This document shows positions 1 through 8,224 of a stretch of DNA of 12,274 nt, in pieces (the first letter of the stretch is position 1; the number at the start of each line of letters is the position of its first letter). The notes below the pieces were generated by a model. It did no database searches. It saw only the letters and a list, made by a program, of their open reading frames with translations, and had not been told where the DNA came from. The position numbers and the translations under genes are program-made. Origin of the DNA: Microbacteriaceae bacterium (lineage in GTDB: Bacteria > Actinomycetota > Actinomycetes > Actinomycetales > Microbacteriaceae); the NCBI GenBank assembly GCA_947447385.1, contig CANFKN010000024.1:1-12274 (forward strand). The letters run 5' to 3'.

Positions 1-16
1 CCTTAAAGAATAAGCG

Positions 17-46
17 AAAAACCCTCCGAATCTCGGAGGGTTTTTT
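17..46. terminator. Bidirectional intrinsic terminator
   Basis: An 8-bp perfect stem CCCTCCGA (22-29) / TCGGAGGG (33-40) encloses a 3-nt loop. A run of five A lies on its left (17-21) and six T on its right (41-46), so it has the form of a Rho-independent terminator in both directions. On the minus strand it lies about 30 bp after the pgl stop codon and would end the pentose-phosphate operon. On the plus strand it would end a gene lying left of the window. The TAA triplets at 4-6 and 11-13 could be that gene's stop, but too little sequence is present to call it. Confidence 0.9.
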
Positions 47-77
47 CAATTCGTTTGAAGGGCGAAGCCGCGAGCGG

Positions 78-836
78 CTACTCGGCCAGAAGCGATGCAG
101 CTGCAGCTTCGTCGATAAACCAAAGGGTGGCATCGCGACCGGCAACTCGGCCAACCGGCAATGAGGCTGGGTTGTCGCCAAAGGCAACCTCAACAGCGTT
201 TGCCTTGTCAGCACCAGAGACGACAAACCAAACCTGGTGTGCGCTGTTCAATGCCTCATAAGTGAAACTCAAACGTGCCGGTGGTGGCTTTGGTGAATCG
301 TGCTCTGCGATGATTGCAACACCGGCGGCAGGTTGAGCTTTGCCTGGGAACAAACTTGCGATGTGGCCATCAGGGCCCATGCCCAAAAAGACCACGTCGA
401 ACTCAGGAACGATTTCATCAACGGCAGCGTGCTCAGCTACCAGCTCGGCAAATGCAGCGGCAGCTTGGTCGAGCGAGAGCCCGGCATCGGCGGCGGCAAA
501 AGCGTGAACCTTGCCGGCATCCAAGTTGATTTTGCTAAGCAGGGCCGCGCGGGCTTGGTTCTCGTTGCGGTCGGCACTGTCGGCTGCTACGAAACGTTCG
601 TCGCCCCACCAAAAATGAATTCGCGTGAAGTCGAGATCTTCAACACCATCGGCTTCTGCAATTGCTGCAAGAGTTTTGATTCCGACAGTGCCTCCGGTTA
701 GCACGACGTGCGCTTCGGCTTTTTGCTCTAGCACTTCGGTCAGGTGTTCAACAAAAGCCTCAGCTGCGGTTTCAGCGACCGTGTCGCCGTCGTCGCAGAG
801 AAAAACTCGAGTTTCAGATGCTGCGTTGTCTGACAT
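78..836 (-). CDS. pgl: 6-phosphogluconolactonase (DevB/Pgl type)
   Basis: Cytosolic enzyme that hydrolyses 6-phosphogluconolactone to 6-phosphogluconate, the second step of the oxidative pentose phosphate pathway. The 252-residue length is usual for the DevB/SOL family. Visible family motifs are LTGGTVG (residues 46-52), IHFWWGDERFV (73-83) followed by DRNENQAR (89-96), FDVVFLGMGPDGHIASLFPG (146-165) holding the conserved GxGxDGHxASLFP block, and VWFVVSGADKA (202-212). I chose the ATG at 836, seven bases after the opcA stop. The frame is also open to a TTG at 842, but that adds only two residues and lies one base from the opcA stop. This is the last gene of the operon, followed by the terminator at 17-46. 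The start has only a weak AGG-like ribosome-binding site, so translation probably depends on coupling to opcA. Confidence 0.95.
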   Translation of the reverse strand: MSDNAASETRVFLCDDGDTVAETAAEAFVEHLTEVLEQKAEAHVVLTGGTVGIKTLAAIAEADGVEDLDFTRIHFWWGDERFVAADSADRNENQARAALLSKINLDAGKVHAFAAADAGLSLDQAAAAFAELVAEHAAVDEIVPEFDVVFLGMGPDGHIASLFPGKAQPAAGVAIIAEHDSPKPPPARLSFTYEALNSAHQVWFVVSGADKANAVEVAFGDNPASLPVGRVAGRDATLWFIDEAAAASLLAE

Positions 837-843
837 GGTCAAC

Positions 844-1827
844 CTATTTCTTGAGCGCGCGAGCGCCGCGGGCCAGTGACTTAGTCAGGCTTGGGCGTGG
901 AGTCTTTGAGGTGATTCCCTTGGTGATGACTTTGCCAAACATGTCGTCTGGGTCGAGGCGTCGAAGGTCTTCGCTTAGGCAGTCGCGCAGCGAGCGACGT
1001 GGCAATGAGATCTCACGGGTTGGCTGGGTTGGCTGAATCAGCGTTGCAACGTCAGGAACGTTGCGAACAATCTCGATTGCGCCCGATTTGCGGGTTAGCT
1101 TCACGCCGCGAATGCCTGCAACAGCTTTGCCACGATTGGTGCGAATCAAAGTGACCGGAACATCGAGTTGCAGACCGAGCCAGGCTGCCAAAAGGTCGGT
1201 GCTTGGCGAGTCAACCGCGCCGGTGACCTCGACGGCGGTTACGGCGTCATAGGGTGGCTGGTCAAGAATCGCAGCCAGTTGCGCGCGCCACAAAGTTAGG
1301 CGAGTCCAGGCAAAGTCACTGTCGCCCGGTGCATAACCTTTTGAAAGCTGGCGCAAGAACTCGTGCGGGTCTTTTTGGCTGGCTGCATCGGTGATGCGTC
1401 GGGTTGCGATGCGGCCGAGTGGGCTTGCTGAAACCTTCGCAGGCGCCTCGTCAGGCCACCAGGCAACAACAGGTGCGTCTGGAAGCAAAAGGCCAGTTAC
1501 GAGGCTCTCAGGGTCGCTTGCGGCCTCGCCATAGGCGCGAAGAACGATTACCTCAGAGGCACCTGCGTCTCCGCCAACACGAATTTGTGCGTCGAGACGA
1601 GCATCTTTCTTGCTCTTCGCGTCATCGTCGGCCAAAACAATGACACGGCACGGGTGTTCGCGGCTGGCGTCGTTAGCAGCCTGAATAGCGCGCTCGATGC
1701 CTTTGAAGTCAGTTTCGATGAGAAGGGTCAAGACGCGGCCAAGTGCAACGGCGCCGCCATCCTCGCGAATTTGAACCAGCTTTTTTGAAACCTTGCTGAT
1801 GGTGGTGTTAGGTAGGTCAACAATCAT
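844..1827 (-). CDS. opcA: Glucose-6-phosphate dehydrogenase assembly protein OpcA
   Basis: OpcA is the partner needed for full activity and assembly of glucose-6-phosphate dehydrogenase in cyanobacteria and actinobacteria; it has no known catalytic activity of its own. The 327-residue protein carries the family blocks EHPCRVIVL (57-65), LLPDAPVVAWWPDEAP (114-129) and GDSDFAWTRLTLWRAQLAAI (168-187), and a basic C-terminus. The start is the ATG at 1827. It overlaps the zwf stop as ATGA and has GGAG at 1837-1834, six bases upstream. The frame is open to a TTG at 1839, but that TTG touches the ribosome-binding site and would add only four residues, so I reject it. The 4-bp overlap with zwf implies translational coupling of the enzyme with its assembly factor. 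Assignment is firm from motifs and position. Confidence 0.95.
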   Translation of the reverse strand: MIVDLPNTTISKVSKKLVQIREDGGAVALGRVLTLLIETDFKGIERAIQAANDASREHPCRVIVLADDDAKSKKDARLDAQIRVGGDAGASEVIVLRAYGEAASDPESLVTGLLLPDAPVVAWWPDEAPAKVSASPLGRIATRRITDAASQKDPHEFLRQLSKGYAPGDSDFAWTRLTLWRAQLAAILDQPPYDAVTAVEVTGAVDSPSTDLLAAWLGLQLDVPVTLIRTNRGKAVAGIRGVKLTRKSGAIEIVRNVPDVATLIQPTQPTREISLPRRSLRDCLSEDLRRLDPDDMFGKVITKGITSKTPRPSLTKSLARGARALKK

Positions 1828-3365
1828 GGTCGTCTCCAAGCTCGGCCGTCAATCTGCATCATTCGGTCAGCTGAGTCTGGGCCCCAGGTGCCAGGGCGAT
1901 ACTGCTCTGGCTGGCCTTGTGTGGCCCAGAACTTTTCGATTGGGTCAAGAATCATCCACGAAAGTTCAACTTCTTCGTGGCGAGGGAATAGCGGTGGGTC
2001 GCCAAGCAAAACGTCAAGAATCAAACGCTCATAGGCTTCTGGGCTGGCCTCGGTGAAGGCGTGGCCATAGCCGAAGTCCATGGTCACATCGCGCACCTGC
2101 ATGCCAACGCCAGGAACCTTTGAACCAAAGCGCATTGTCACGCCTTCGTCAGGCTGAACGCGAATCACTAGTGCGTTCTGACCAAGGGCGCTGGTCTGGT
2201 CGGCTGCGAAAAGGTTTTGAGGTGCACGCTTGAAAACCACGGCAATCTCGGTCACACGGCGGCCAAGACGCTTGCCGGCACGAAGATAGAACGGAACACC
2301 AGCCCAACGTCGAGTGTTGATGTCGAGGCGCATCGCCGCATAGGTTTCAGAAACCGATTTAGGGTTCATGCCGTCTTCGTCTAAGAAGCCGGTGACTTTT
2401 TCGCCACCCTGCCATCCGCCCGAGTATTGGCCACGAGCGGTGTGCTTGCCAAGATCTTTCGGCAATACAACCGCTGACAAAACCTTCTCTTTTTCGGCGC
2501 GAAGTGCCGCTGCGTCGAAAGAAACGGGTTCTTCCATGGCAGTAAGAGCCAAGAGCTGAAGCAAGTGGTTCTGAATTACGTCGCGAGCGGCGCCAATGCC
2601 GTCATAGTAGCCGGCACGACCGCCAACGCCGATGTCTTCAGCCATGGTGATCTGAACGTGGTCGATGTAGTTGGCGTTCCAGAGCGGTTCATACATTTGG
2701 TTTGCAAAACGCAGAGCCAAAATGTTTTGAACGGTTTCTTTGCCGAGGTAGTGGTCGATGCGAAACACTGAGTCAGCAGGGAACACATCTTCAACAACTT
2801 GGTTGAGTTCGCGAGCCGTCTCAAGGTCTGAACCAAAAGGTTTCTCGATGACAACACGACGAAACTCTTCGTCTTTTGCAGTTGCCAGACCTGAGCGAGA
2901 TAGCTGCTTACAAACCAAAGGAAAAGCCTTTGGTGGAATCGACAAATAGAAAGCGTGGTTTCCGTTGGTTCCACGTTCGCGGTCAAGCTCTTCGATGGTT
3001 TCTTTCAAACGGTCGAAAGCTGCGTCGTCGTCAAAATCACCCTGAACAAAACGAATGCCGGTGGCCAGTTGCTGCCACACTTCTTCGCTGAATGGGGTGC
3101 GAGCATATTCACGAACAGAGTCGTGAACTACTTTGGCAAAATCTTCGTTCTCCCAATCACGTCGGGCAAAACCAACCAGCGCGAAACCAGGTGGCAAAAG
3201 ACCACGGTTCGCAAGGTCATAGACCGCTGGCATCAACTTCTTGCGCGAAAGGTCGCCAGTCACACCAAAAATGATGAGGCTGCTCGGGCCGGCAATGCGG
3301 TTGAGTCGACGGTCTTCGGCCTGACGCAGCGGGTTGTTACCCGCTGAAATCTTTACTGGGCTCAT
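1824..3365 (-). CDS. zwf: Glucose-6-phosphate 1-dehydrogenase
   Basis: Oxidises glucose-6-phosphate to 6-phosphogluconolactone with reduction of NADP, the committed, NADPH-producing step of the oxidative pentose phosphate pathway. The 513-residue protein has the N-terminal Rossmann motif FGVTGDLSRKKL (33-44), EKPFG (174-178), the active-site signature RIDHYLGKE (202-210) with substrate-binding His205, and a second conserved His in QNHLLQ (265-270, His267) matching the catalytic base of the family. LRAGKRL (361-367) is a further family block. I chose the ATG at 3365 (MSPVKIS). The frame continues upstream to an ATG at 3425, but those 20 residues overlap pgi and do not resemble the family. Neighbours are pgi, 16 bp upstream, and opcA, overlapping by 4 bp downstream. 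The ribosome-binding site sits rather far from the ATG. Confidence 0.97.
   Translation of the reverse strand: MSPVKISAGNNPLRQAEDRRLNRIAGPSSLIIFGVTGDLSRKKLMPAVYDLANRGLLPPGFALVGFARRDWENEDFAKVVHDSVREYARTPFSEEVWQQLATGIRFVQGDFDDDAAFDRLKETIEELDRERGTNGNHAFYLSIPPKAFPLVCKQLSRSGLATAKDEEFRRVVIEKPFGSDLETARELNQVVEDVFPADSVFRIDHYLGKETVQNILALRFANQMYEPLWNANYIDHVQITMAEDIGVGGRAGYYDGIGAARDVIQNHLLQLLALTAMEEPVSFDAAALRAEKEKVLSAVVLPKDLGKHTARGQYSGGWQGGEKVTGFLDEDGMNPKSVSETYAAMRLDINTRRWAGVPFYLRAGKRLGRRVTEIAVVFKRAPQNLFAADQTSALGQNALVIRVQPDEGVTMRFGSKVPGVGMQVRDVTMDFGYGHAFTEASPEAYERLILDVLLGDPPLFPRHEEVELSWMILDPIEKFWATQGQPEQYRPGTWGPDSADRMMQIDGRAWRRP
1834..1837 (-). promoter_or_regulatory. opcA ribosome-binding site
   Basis: On the minus strand GGAG (1837-1834) is followed by a 6-nt spacer and the ATG at 1827. 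It lies inside the last codons of zwf. It decides the opcA start in favour of the ATG over the TTG at 1839. Confidence 0.75.
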
Positions 3366-3377
3366 AAAGGCGCAGTG

Positions 3378-3383
3378 CTCCTT
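3378..3383 (-). promoter_or_regulatory. zwf ribosome-binding site, long spacer
   Basis: AAGGAG on the minus strand (3383-3378) begins inside the pgi stop codon. Twelve bases separate it from the ATG at 3365, longer than the usual 5-9. No ATG, GTG or TTG in the zwf frame lies closer to it, so the ATG stands and the spacing is probably suboptimal. Confidence 0.6.
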
Positions 3384-4977
3384 AGATAGCTTTTTTAACT
3401 GCAGCAACACCAGCAGCGGCATCACCCAAGGTGAGGGTAAGCACCGGACGTCCTAGAGCGCCAAGCACCGATGCGTCGCCTGCTGCCTGAGACGCGATTA
3501 GCTCACCGAATGTGAACTCGCGACCAGGCACTGCGATGTCGTTTTTAGCAACAGCAACCAGCTGAAGGTAAACACCCTGGCGAGGGCCGCCCTTGTGATA
3601 CTGACCGGTTGAGTGCAAGAAACGTGGAGCCCAACCGAAGGTGACTGGGCGAGAAGTGCGTGCAGCAATTAGATCGCGAAGTTCAGCTGCCTGAGGCACC
3701 GAGGTGCGGTCAACATATGCCTGCACTGAAACGTAACCATCTTCACCGAGCTGAGCAAGAAGCGCATCAACGGCAGCCGAAATCGAGTCAGCACCAGCTA
3801 GACCCGGTTCGGTTGCGCGAACTTCGATGCCGTCTGCCTCAAACAGCGCAGGAATCACCGCAGCGCGCTGCTCAAGCATTCCGAGTGCGGCAATCTTGGC
3901 TGACTCAACATCTGGCTGGTCGAACGGGTTGATGCCCAACAAACGGCTAGCAACCACGGTGGCATATTCCCAAAGCAAGAACTGTGCGCCCAACGGGCCT
4001 GAGACGGCAACGTCGTTGCCAGAAGCTGAGTGGGCATCGCCAACGACGCGAACTACTACTAGGTCATCAGCGGCAATGGCGAGCTCTGAGCTGTGTGGCT
4101 CAAGCACGACCGGCAAAACGCCACGGCCAATCTTGCCAGTTGATTCGGCGATGAGCTGCTCAGCCCAGTCGCCAAAACCTACGATTGAACTGCCATCGGC
4201 AACGATGCCAACTTTGTCGGCAAAACCAGAAGCGCATGCGGTGCGCGCCAAAGCAGCACCCAAGATCAAACCTGGGTTCGATGAATCGTCGCTGGCCAAA
4301 AGTGCCGAAACCGACTGGGCATCAGCGAGCAAGCCAGCGATGTCAGCACCAGCTAGACCACTTGGCACCAAACCAAATGCGGTGAGCGCTGAATAGCGGC
4401 CACCAACGGTTGGGTCGGCGTTGAAAATGCGGTAGCCATCAGCTTTAGCTGCAGCCTCCATCGGTGAACCAGGGTCGGTCACTATTACTACGCGGTCAGT
4501 CTTGTCGATGCCAGCGTCAGTGAAAGCTTTTTCGAAAATGCGCTTTTGCGAGTCGGTCTCAACGGTTGAGCCAGACTTTGATGAAACCACAATCGCTGTG
4601 CGCGATAGGTCGCCAGCCAACGCTGCGCCAACCTGGTCGGCATCGGTTGAGTCAAGAACCACCAACTCAACACCTGCCGTCTGAGTGATCACCTCAGGTG
4701 CCAACGATGAACCGCCCATGCCACAAAGTACGAATCGGTTGACACCTTTGGCCGCAAACTCATCGCGAAGCGCCAAAATGCCAGCAACTAGGGGAGCGCT
4801 GACAGTTGCTGAGGTGACCCATCCGAGTCGAATTGAGCTTTCAGCCTCAGCGTCTTTGCCCCAAAGAGTGAAGTCTTTCGCGCCAATTCGGCTAGCAACC
4901 TTATCTGCTACTAGCTCATCGATTGTGGCAGCAACCGCGGCGGCGGTTTTGCCAGAAACAGCAACCTTTAGTGACAT
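3382..4977 (-). CDS. pgi: Glucose-6-phosphate isomerase (SIS family, Tal-associated type)
   Basis: Interconverts fructose-6-phosphate and glucose-6-phosphate; in this operon it would feed Tal and Tkt products back to Zwf. The 531-residue protein shows two SIS-type sugar-phosphate sites: GMGGSSLAPE (86-95) with SSKSGST (132-138), then VGGRYSALTAFG (191-202) matching the first PGI signature. Further motifs are IAESTGK (276-282) with the likely catalytic Glu278 and FLHSTGQYHKGG (453-464). The second PGI signature is divergent: FDQPDVESAK (352-361) lacks the usual small residue after the variable position. This pattern recalls the PGI half of bifunctional transaldolase/phosphoglucose isomerase fusions rather than E. 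coli Pgi. The start is the ATG at 4977, sharing one base with the tal stop (TAATG), with GAAGG upstream. The frame stays open to 5028, but that stretch lies inside tal. The family is firm; the subtype is inferred. Confidence 0.93.
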   Translation of the reverse strand: MSLKVAVSGKTAAAVAATIDELVADKVASRIGAKDFTLWGKDAEAESSIRLGWVTSATVSAPLVAGILALRDEFAAKGVNRFVLCGMGGSSLAPEVITQTAGVELVVLDSTDADQVGAALAGDLSRTAIVVSSKSGSTVETDSQKRIFEKAFTDAGIDKTDRVVIVTDPGSPMEAAAKADGYRIFNADPTVGGRYSALTAFGLVPSGLAGADIAGLLADAQSVSALLASDDSSNPGLILGAALARTACASGFADKVGIVADGSSIVGFGDWAEQLIAESTGKIGRGVLPVVLEPHSSELAIAADDLVVVRVVGDAHSASGNDVAVSGPLGAQFLLWEYATVVASRLLGINPFDQPDVESAKIAALGMLEQRAAVIPALFEADGIEVRATEPGLAGADSISAAVDALLAQLGEDGYVSVQAYVDRTSVPQAAELRDLIAARTSRPVTFGWAPRFLHSTGQYHKGGPRQGVYLQLVAVAKNDIAVPGREFTFGELIASQAAGDASVLGALGRPVLTLTLGDAAAGVAAVKKAI

Positions 4978-6083
4978 TACTTTGCAGCCTTCAATGATGC
5001 TTCGATGGTCTCTAACAGTTCGTTCCATGAGACAACGAACTTGTCAACGCCTTCGGTTTCTAGAAGTTCGGTTACGTCGTCATATGAAACGCCTTCGGCT
5101 GCAACAGCGTCAAGCACGGCCTGAGCGTCTGCATAGTGCGAGGTGATTGAGTTAACAGGAACAATTCCGTGGTCATAGACGGCCTCCATGGTCTTTTCAG
5201 GCATGGTGTTCACGAGCTCTGGGGCAACCAATTCGGTGACATACAGGGTGTCGCTAAGGTTCGGGTCTTTTACACCGGTCGAAGCCATTAGCGGGCGCTG
5301 CTTGTTTGCGCCAGCAGCTGCCAGAGCGGCCCAACGGTCGGTTGCAAAATCTTGCTCATAAACCTGGTAGGCCAAACGCGCGTTTGCGAGAGCAGCCTTG
5401 CTCTTCAGCGCCAATGCTGATTCGGTGCCTACAGCGGTCAGGCGCTTGTCGATCTCTAGGTCAACTCGTGACACAAAGAACGAAGCGACTGAGTGGATCT
5501 TGCTGATGTCGTGGCCGGCAGCCTGTGCCTTTTCAACACCTGCGATATAGGCAGCAATGACCTCGTGGTAACGAGCCAACGAGAAGATTAGGGTTACGTT
5601 CACGCTGATGCCCTCGCCGATAACTTCGGTGATTGCGCTGAGGCCTGCTTTGGTTGCCGGAATCTTGATCATTACGTTTTCGCGGTTCACCTTTGCAAAA
5701 AGCTGCTTGGCCTGTGCCACGGTGCCAGCTGCGTCGTGCGCCAAACCTGGTTCAACTTCGATTGATACGCGACCGTCAAAACCTTTTGAGTCAGCATAGA
5801 CACCAGCGAAGATGTCGCAAGCATCAGCCACGTCTTGGGTGGTGATTTCGAACACGGCCTCGGCAGCACCCGCGCCCTTGGCAGCAAGCTCGGCAACCTG
5901 TGGGCCATAACCCTCACCCTTTGAAAGAGCACCCGCAAAAATGGTTGGGTTGGTGGTTACACCTGAAACGCTGCGGTTGGTGATGATGTCGCGCAGACCA
6001 CCAGAGGTGATGCGCTGGCGTGAAAGGTCGTCAAGCCAAATGCTGACGCCGTTGGCGGCTAGTTGAGCTAGTGGGCTGGTCAT
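4977..6083 (-). CDS. tal: Transaldolase
   Basis: Transfers a dihydroxyacetone unit from sedoheptulose-7-phosphate to glyceraldehyde-3-phosphate through a Schiff base, giving erythrose-4-phosphate and fructose-6-phosphate in the non-oxidative pentose phosphate pathway. The 368-residue length fits the longer actinobacterial/cyanobacterial transaldolases. Signature GVTTNPTIF lies at 41-49, VSIEVEPGLA at 106-115, and VMIKIPATKAG at 137-147 with Lys140 as the expected Schiff-base lysine. SVASFFVSRVD (198-208) and RPLMASTGVKDP (263-274) are further family blocks. The ATG at 6083 is 50 bp after the tkt stop and has only a weak purine-rich ribosome-binding site. The gene ends at a natural C-terminus whose stop overlaps the pgi start by one base. 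Confidence 0.96.
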   Translation of the reverse strand: MTSPLAQLAANGVSIWLDDLSRQRITSGGLRDIITNRSVSGVTTNPTIFAGALSKGEGYGPQVAELAAKGAGAAEAVFEITTQDVADACDIFAGVYADSKGFDGRVSIEVEPGLAHDAAGTVAQAKQLFAKVNRENVMIKIPATKAGLSAITEVIGEGISVNVTLIFSLARYHEVIAAYIAGVEKAQAAGHDISKIHSVASFFVSRVDLEIDKRLTAVGTESALALKSKAALANARLAYQVYEQDFATDRWAALAAAGANKQRPLMASTGVKDPNLSDTLYVTELVAPELVNTMPEKTMEAVYDHGIVPVNSITSHYADAQAVLDAVAAEGVSYDDVTELLETEGVDKFVVSWNELLETIEASLKAAK

Positions 6084-6133
6084 TTTGTTCTGCTTTCTTC
6101 GAAGTCTTGAGTGGTTTTTGAAAGAGGTTGCGC

Positions 6134-8224
6134 CTACGCGCGAGCCAAAGTCTTGTGCGCGGCGGCTACAACGGCTTCGGTGGTGATGCCGAACTGAGTG
6201 AATAGGGTCTTGTAGTCAGCCGATGCACCGAAGTGCTCGATTGAGACGCTTTCGCCAAGGCCGATGTACTTCGACCATCCGAGTGAAAGGCCAGCCTCAA
6301 CTGAGACGCGGGCAGTTACTGCTGCTGGCAAAACGCTTTCGCGGTATTCTGCCGACTGCTCATCGAACCACTCAAGGCAAGGTGCTGAAACTACGCGGGT
6401 TGCAATGCCAGCTGCTTCGAGCTGTTCGCGGGCTGCAACTGCGAGCTGAACTTCTGAACCGGTTGCGATCAAAATAAGTTTTGGCGCTCCGTTTGCTGCA
6501 TCAACGAGAGTGTAGGCACCCTTGGCAGTGTTCTCAGCACCGGCGAAAACTGCACCGGTTGAGTCTGCTTCACCGCGCTTGAACACCGGAATGTTCTGAC
6601 GGGTTAGGGCGATGCCGGCTGGGCCTTCGCGACGCTCCAACATGGTCTTCCAGGCAAACGCGGTTTCGTTAGCGTCACCAGGGCGAACAATGTCTAGGCC
6701 AGGAATCGCACGCAGGGTTGCAATCTGTTCGATTGGCTGGTGAGTTGGGCCGTCTTCGCCAAGTGCTACTGAGTCGTGGGTCCAAACAAAAATGGTCGGA
6801 ACCTTCATGAGTGCAGCTAGGCGAACCGCTGGGCGCATGTAGTCGCTGAAGATCAAGAATGTGCCGCCGAATGCGCGGGTGTTGCCGTGCAAAACGATGC
6901 CGTTCAAGATCGCACCCATTGCATGCTCGCGAATGCCGAAGTGAAGCACGCGGCCGTACTTGTCGCCTGTCCATTCGTGGGTTGACCACTGTGCAGGAAC
7001 GAACGACTTTGAACCGTTGATGGTGGTTAGGTTTGACTCTGCAAGGTCAGCTGAACCACCCCAAAGCTCTGGCATCACAGCTGCAATGGCGTTGATTACC
7101 TTGCCAGATGCCGCACGGGTTGAAACCTCTGTGCCACCGTCGAACACAGGCAGTGACTCGGCAAGGCCCTCAGGTGCTGCGCCTGAAACCACGCGGTCGA
7201 GAAGCTTCTTGCGGTCAGCGTTTTCGCTGGCCCAAGCGTCGAACTGTGCCTGCCAGGTGGCGCGCACCGAGTCGGCGTGCTTCTGGTAACCACGAGTGTG
7301 AGCGATAACTGCAGGGTCAACCTCGAAAGTTTTCTCTGGGTCAAAGCCGAGAACGGTCTTTAGACCAGCAAGTTCTTCAGCGCCGAGAGCTGAACCGTGA
7401 ATCTTGCCGCTGTTCTGCTTCTTTGGTGAAGGCCAACCGATGATGGTGCGAAGTGTGATGAGTGACGGCTTGTCGGTGACAGCTTTGGCTGCCTCGATGG
7501 CACGGTAAAGCTCTTCGAGGTCTTCGACGTAGTTGCCGGTTTTCTTCCAGTCAACAACCTGGGTGTGCCAGCCATATGCCTGGTAACGTGCCGACAGGTC
7601 TTCGGTGAAAGCGATGTTGGTGTCGTCTTCGATTGAAATCTGGTTTGAGTCATAAATCACGACTAGGTTGCCCAGCTTTTGGTGGCCAGCAAGTGATGCT
7701 GCCTCAGCTGTTACGCCCTCTTGCATGTCGCCATCGCCTGCGATGACATAAACGAAGTGGTCAAACGGGCTGGTGCCCTCAGCTGCTGCTGGGTCGAACA
7801 AACCGCGCTCATAGCGAGCTGCATAGGCGAAACCGGTTGCCGAAGCAAGACCCTGACCTAGCGGGCCAGTGGTGATTTCAACACCCTTGGTGTGACCATA
7901 TTCTGGGTGACCAGGGGTTGCTGAACCCCAAGTGCGCAGCGCCTTTAGATCGTCGAGCTCGAGGCCGTATCCGTGTAAATAAAGCTGGTTATAGATAGTT
8001 AGCGAACTGTGGCCAACTGAAAGAATGAATCGGTCGCGGCCAAGCCAACGGTCGTCTGAAGGGTCGTGACGCATGACCTTGTTGAAAAGTAGGTAGGCGA
8101 CTGGAGCAAGGCTGATCGCAGTTCCAGGGTGACCATTGCCAACCTTTTCAACTGCATCTGCGGCTAGCACGCGGGCGGTATCGACTGCTTTTGAGTCGAG
8201 CTCTGACCACTGGAATTCTGACAA
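6134..8224 (-). CDS. tkt: Transketolase
   Basis: Thiamine-diphosphate enzyme moving two-carbon units between ketose and aldose phosphates, linking pentose phosphates to glycolysis. The 696-residue protein is full length. The N-terminal cofactor domain has VGNGHPG (28-34), VGHSS (70-74), GPLGQG (120-125) and the metal/diphosphate motif beginning GDGDMQEG (163-170) and ending at YDSNQIS (191-197, Asn194). The second domain has IREHAMG (431-437) with catalytic Glu433 and the signature HDSVALGEDGPTHQP (483-497). The start is a TTG at 8224, giving MSEFQWSEL. It is supported by AAGGAG at 8236-8231 with a 6-nt spacer; the next in-frame Met lies beyond essential motifs. It is the first gene of the operon, and its long upstream region carries several inverted repeats. 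Confidence 0.97.
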   Translation of the reverse strand: MSEFQWSELDSKAVDTARVLAADAVEKVGNGHPGTAISLAPVAYLLFNKVMRHDPSDDRWLGRDRFILSVGHSSLTIYNQLYLHGYGLELDDLKALRTWGSATPGHPEYGHTKGVEITTGPLGQGLASATGFAYAARYERGLFDPAAAEGTSPFDHFVYVIAGDGDMQEGVTAEAASLAGHQKLGNLVVIYDSNQISIEDDTNIAFTEDLSARYQAYGWHTQVVDWKKTGNYVEDLEELYRAIEAAKAVTDKPSLITLRTIIGWPSPKKQNSGKIHGSALGAEELAGLKTVLGFDPEKTFEVDPAVIAHTRGYQKHADSVRATWQAQFDAWASENADRKKLLDRVVSGAAPEGLAESLPVFDGGTEVSTRAASGKVINAIAAVMPELWGGSADLAESNLTTINGSKSFVPAQWSTHEWTGDKYGRVLHFGIREHAMGAILNGIVLHGNTRAFGGTFLIFSDYMRPAVRLAALMKVPTIFVWTHDSVALGEDGPTHQPIEQIATLRAIPGLDIVRPGDANETAFAWKTMLERREGPAGIALTRQNIPVFKRGEADSTGAVFAGAENTAKGAYTLVDAANGAPKLILIATGSEVQLAVAAREQLEAAGIATRVVSAPCLEWFDEQSAEYRESVLPAAVTARVSVEAGLSLGWSKYIGLGESVSIEHFGASADYKTLFTQFGITTEAVVAAAHKTLARA

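Noticed and set aside
300..701. 133-codon and other open frames on the plus strand inside pgl
   Set aside because: They are antisense to pgl; the cysteine-rich look comes from the reverse of Ala/Gly codons, and no start signal is seen.
1828..1839. TTG start for opcA at 1839
   Set aside because: It overlaps the GGAG that is correctly spaced for the ATG at 1827, and would add four non-conserved residues.
2576..2986. 136-codon minus-strand frame inside zwf
   Set aside because: It is a frame-shifted reading of conserved zwf sequence; the zwf frame keeps all catalytic motifs through this stretch, so there is no frameshift or second gene.
3366..3425. 20-residue N-terminal extension of zwf to an ATG at 3425
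   Set aside because: It overlaps the end of pgi, is hydrophobic and unlike the family, and it lies upstream of the AAGGAG at 3383-3378 that serves the ATG at 3365.
3827..4396. 189-codon open frame on the plus strand inside pgi
   Set aside because: It lies fully antisense to a clear pgi gene. The translation is Ser/Ala/Pro-rich low-complexity sequence without recognisable motifs, and it has no supporting ribosome-binding site; it mirrors codon bias of the real gene.
4978..5028. 17-residue N-terminal extension of pgi into tal, or a frameshifted Tal-Pgi fusion
   Set aside because: tal ends at a normal C-terminus with a TAA, and pgi has its own ATG and ribosome-binding site at the overlap. Two separate genes explain the sequence without an error.
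4685..5146. 153-codon open frame on the plus strand across the tal/pgi junction
   Set aside because: Antisense to two well-supported genes and spanning their boundary, with no protein features; a shadow frame.
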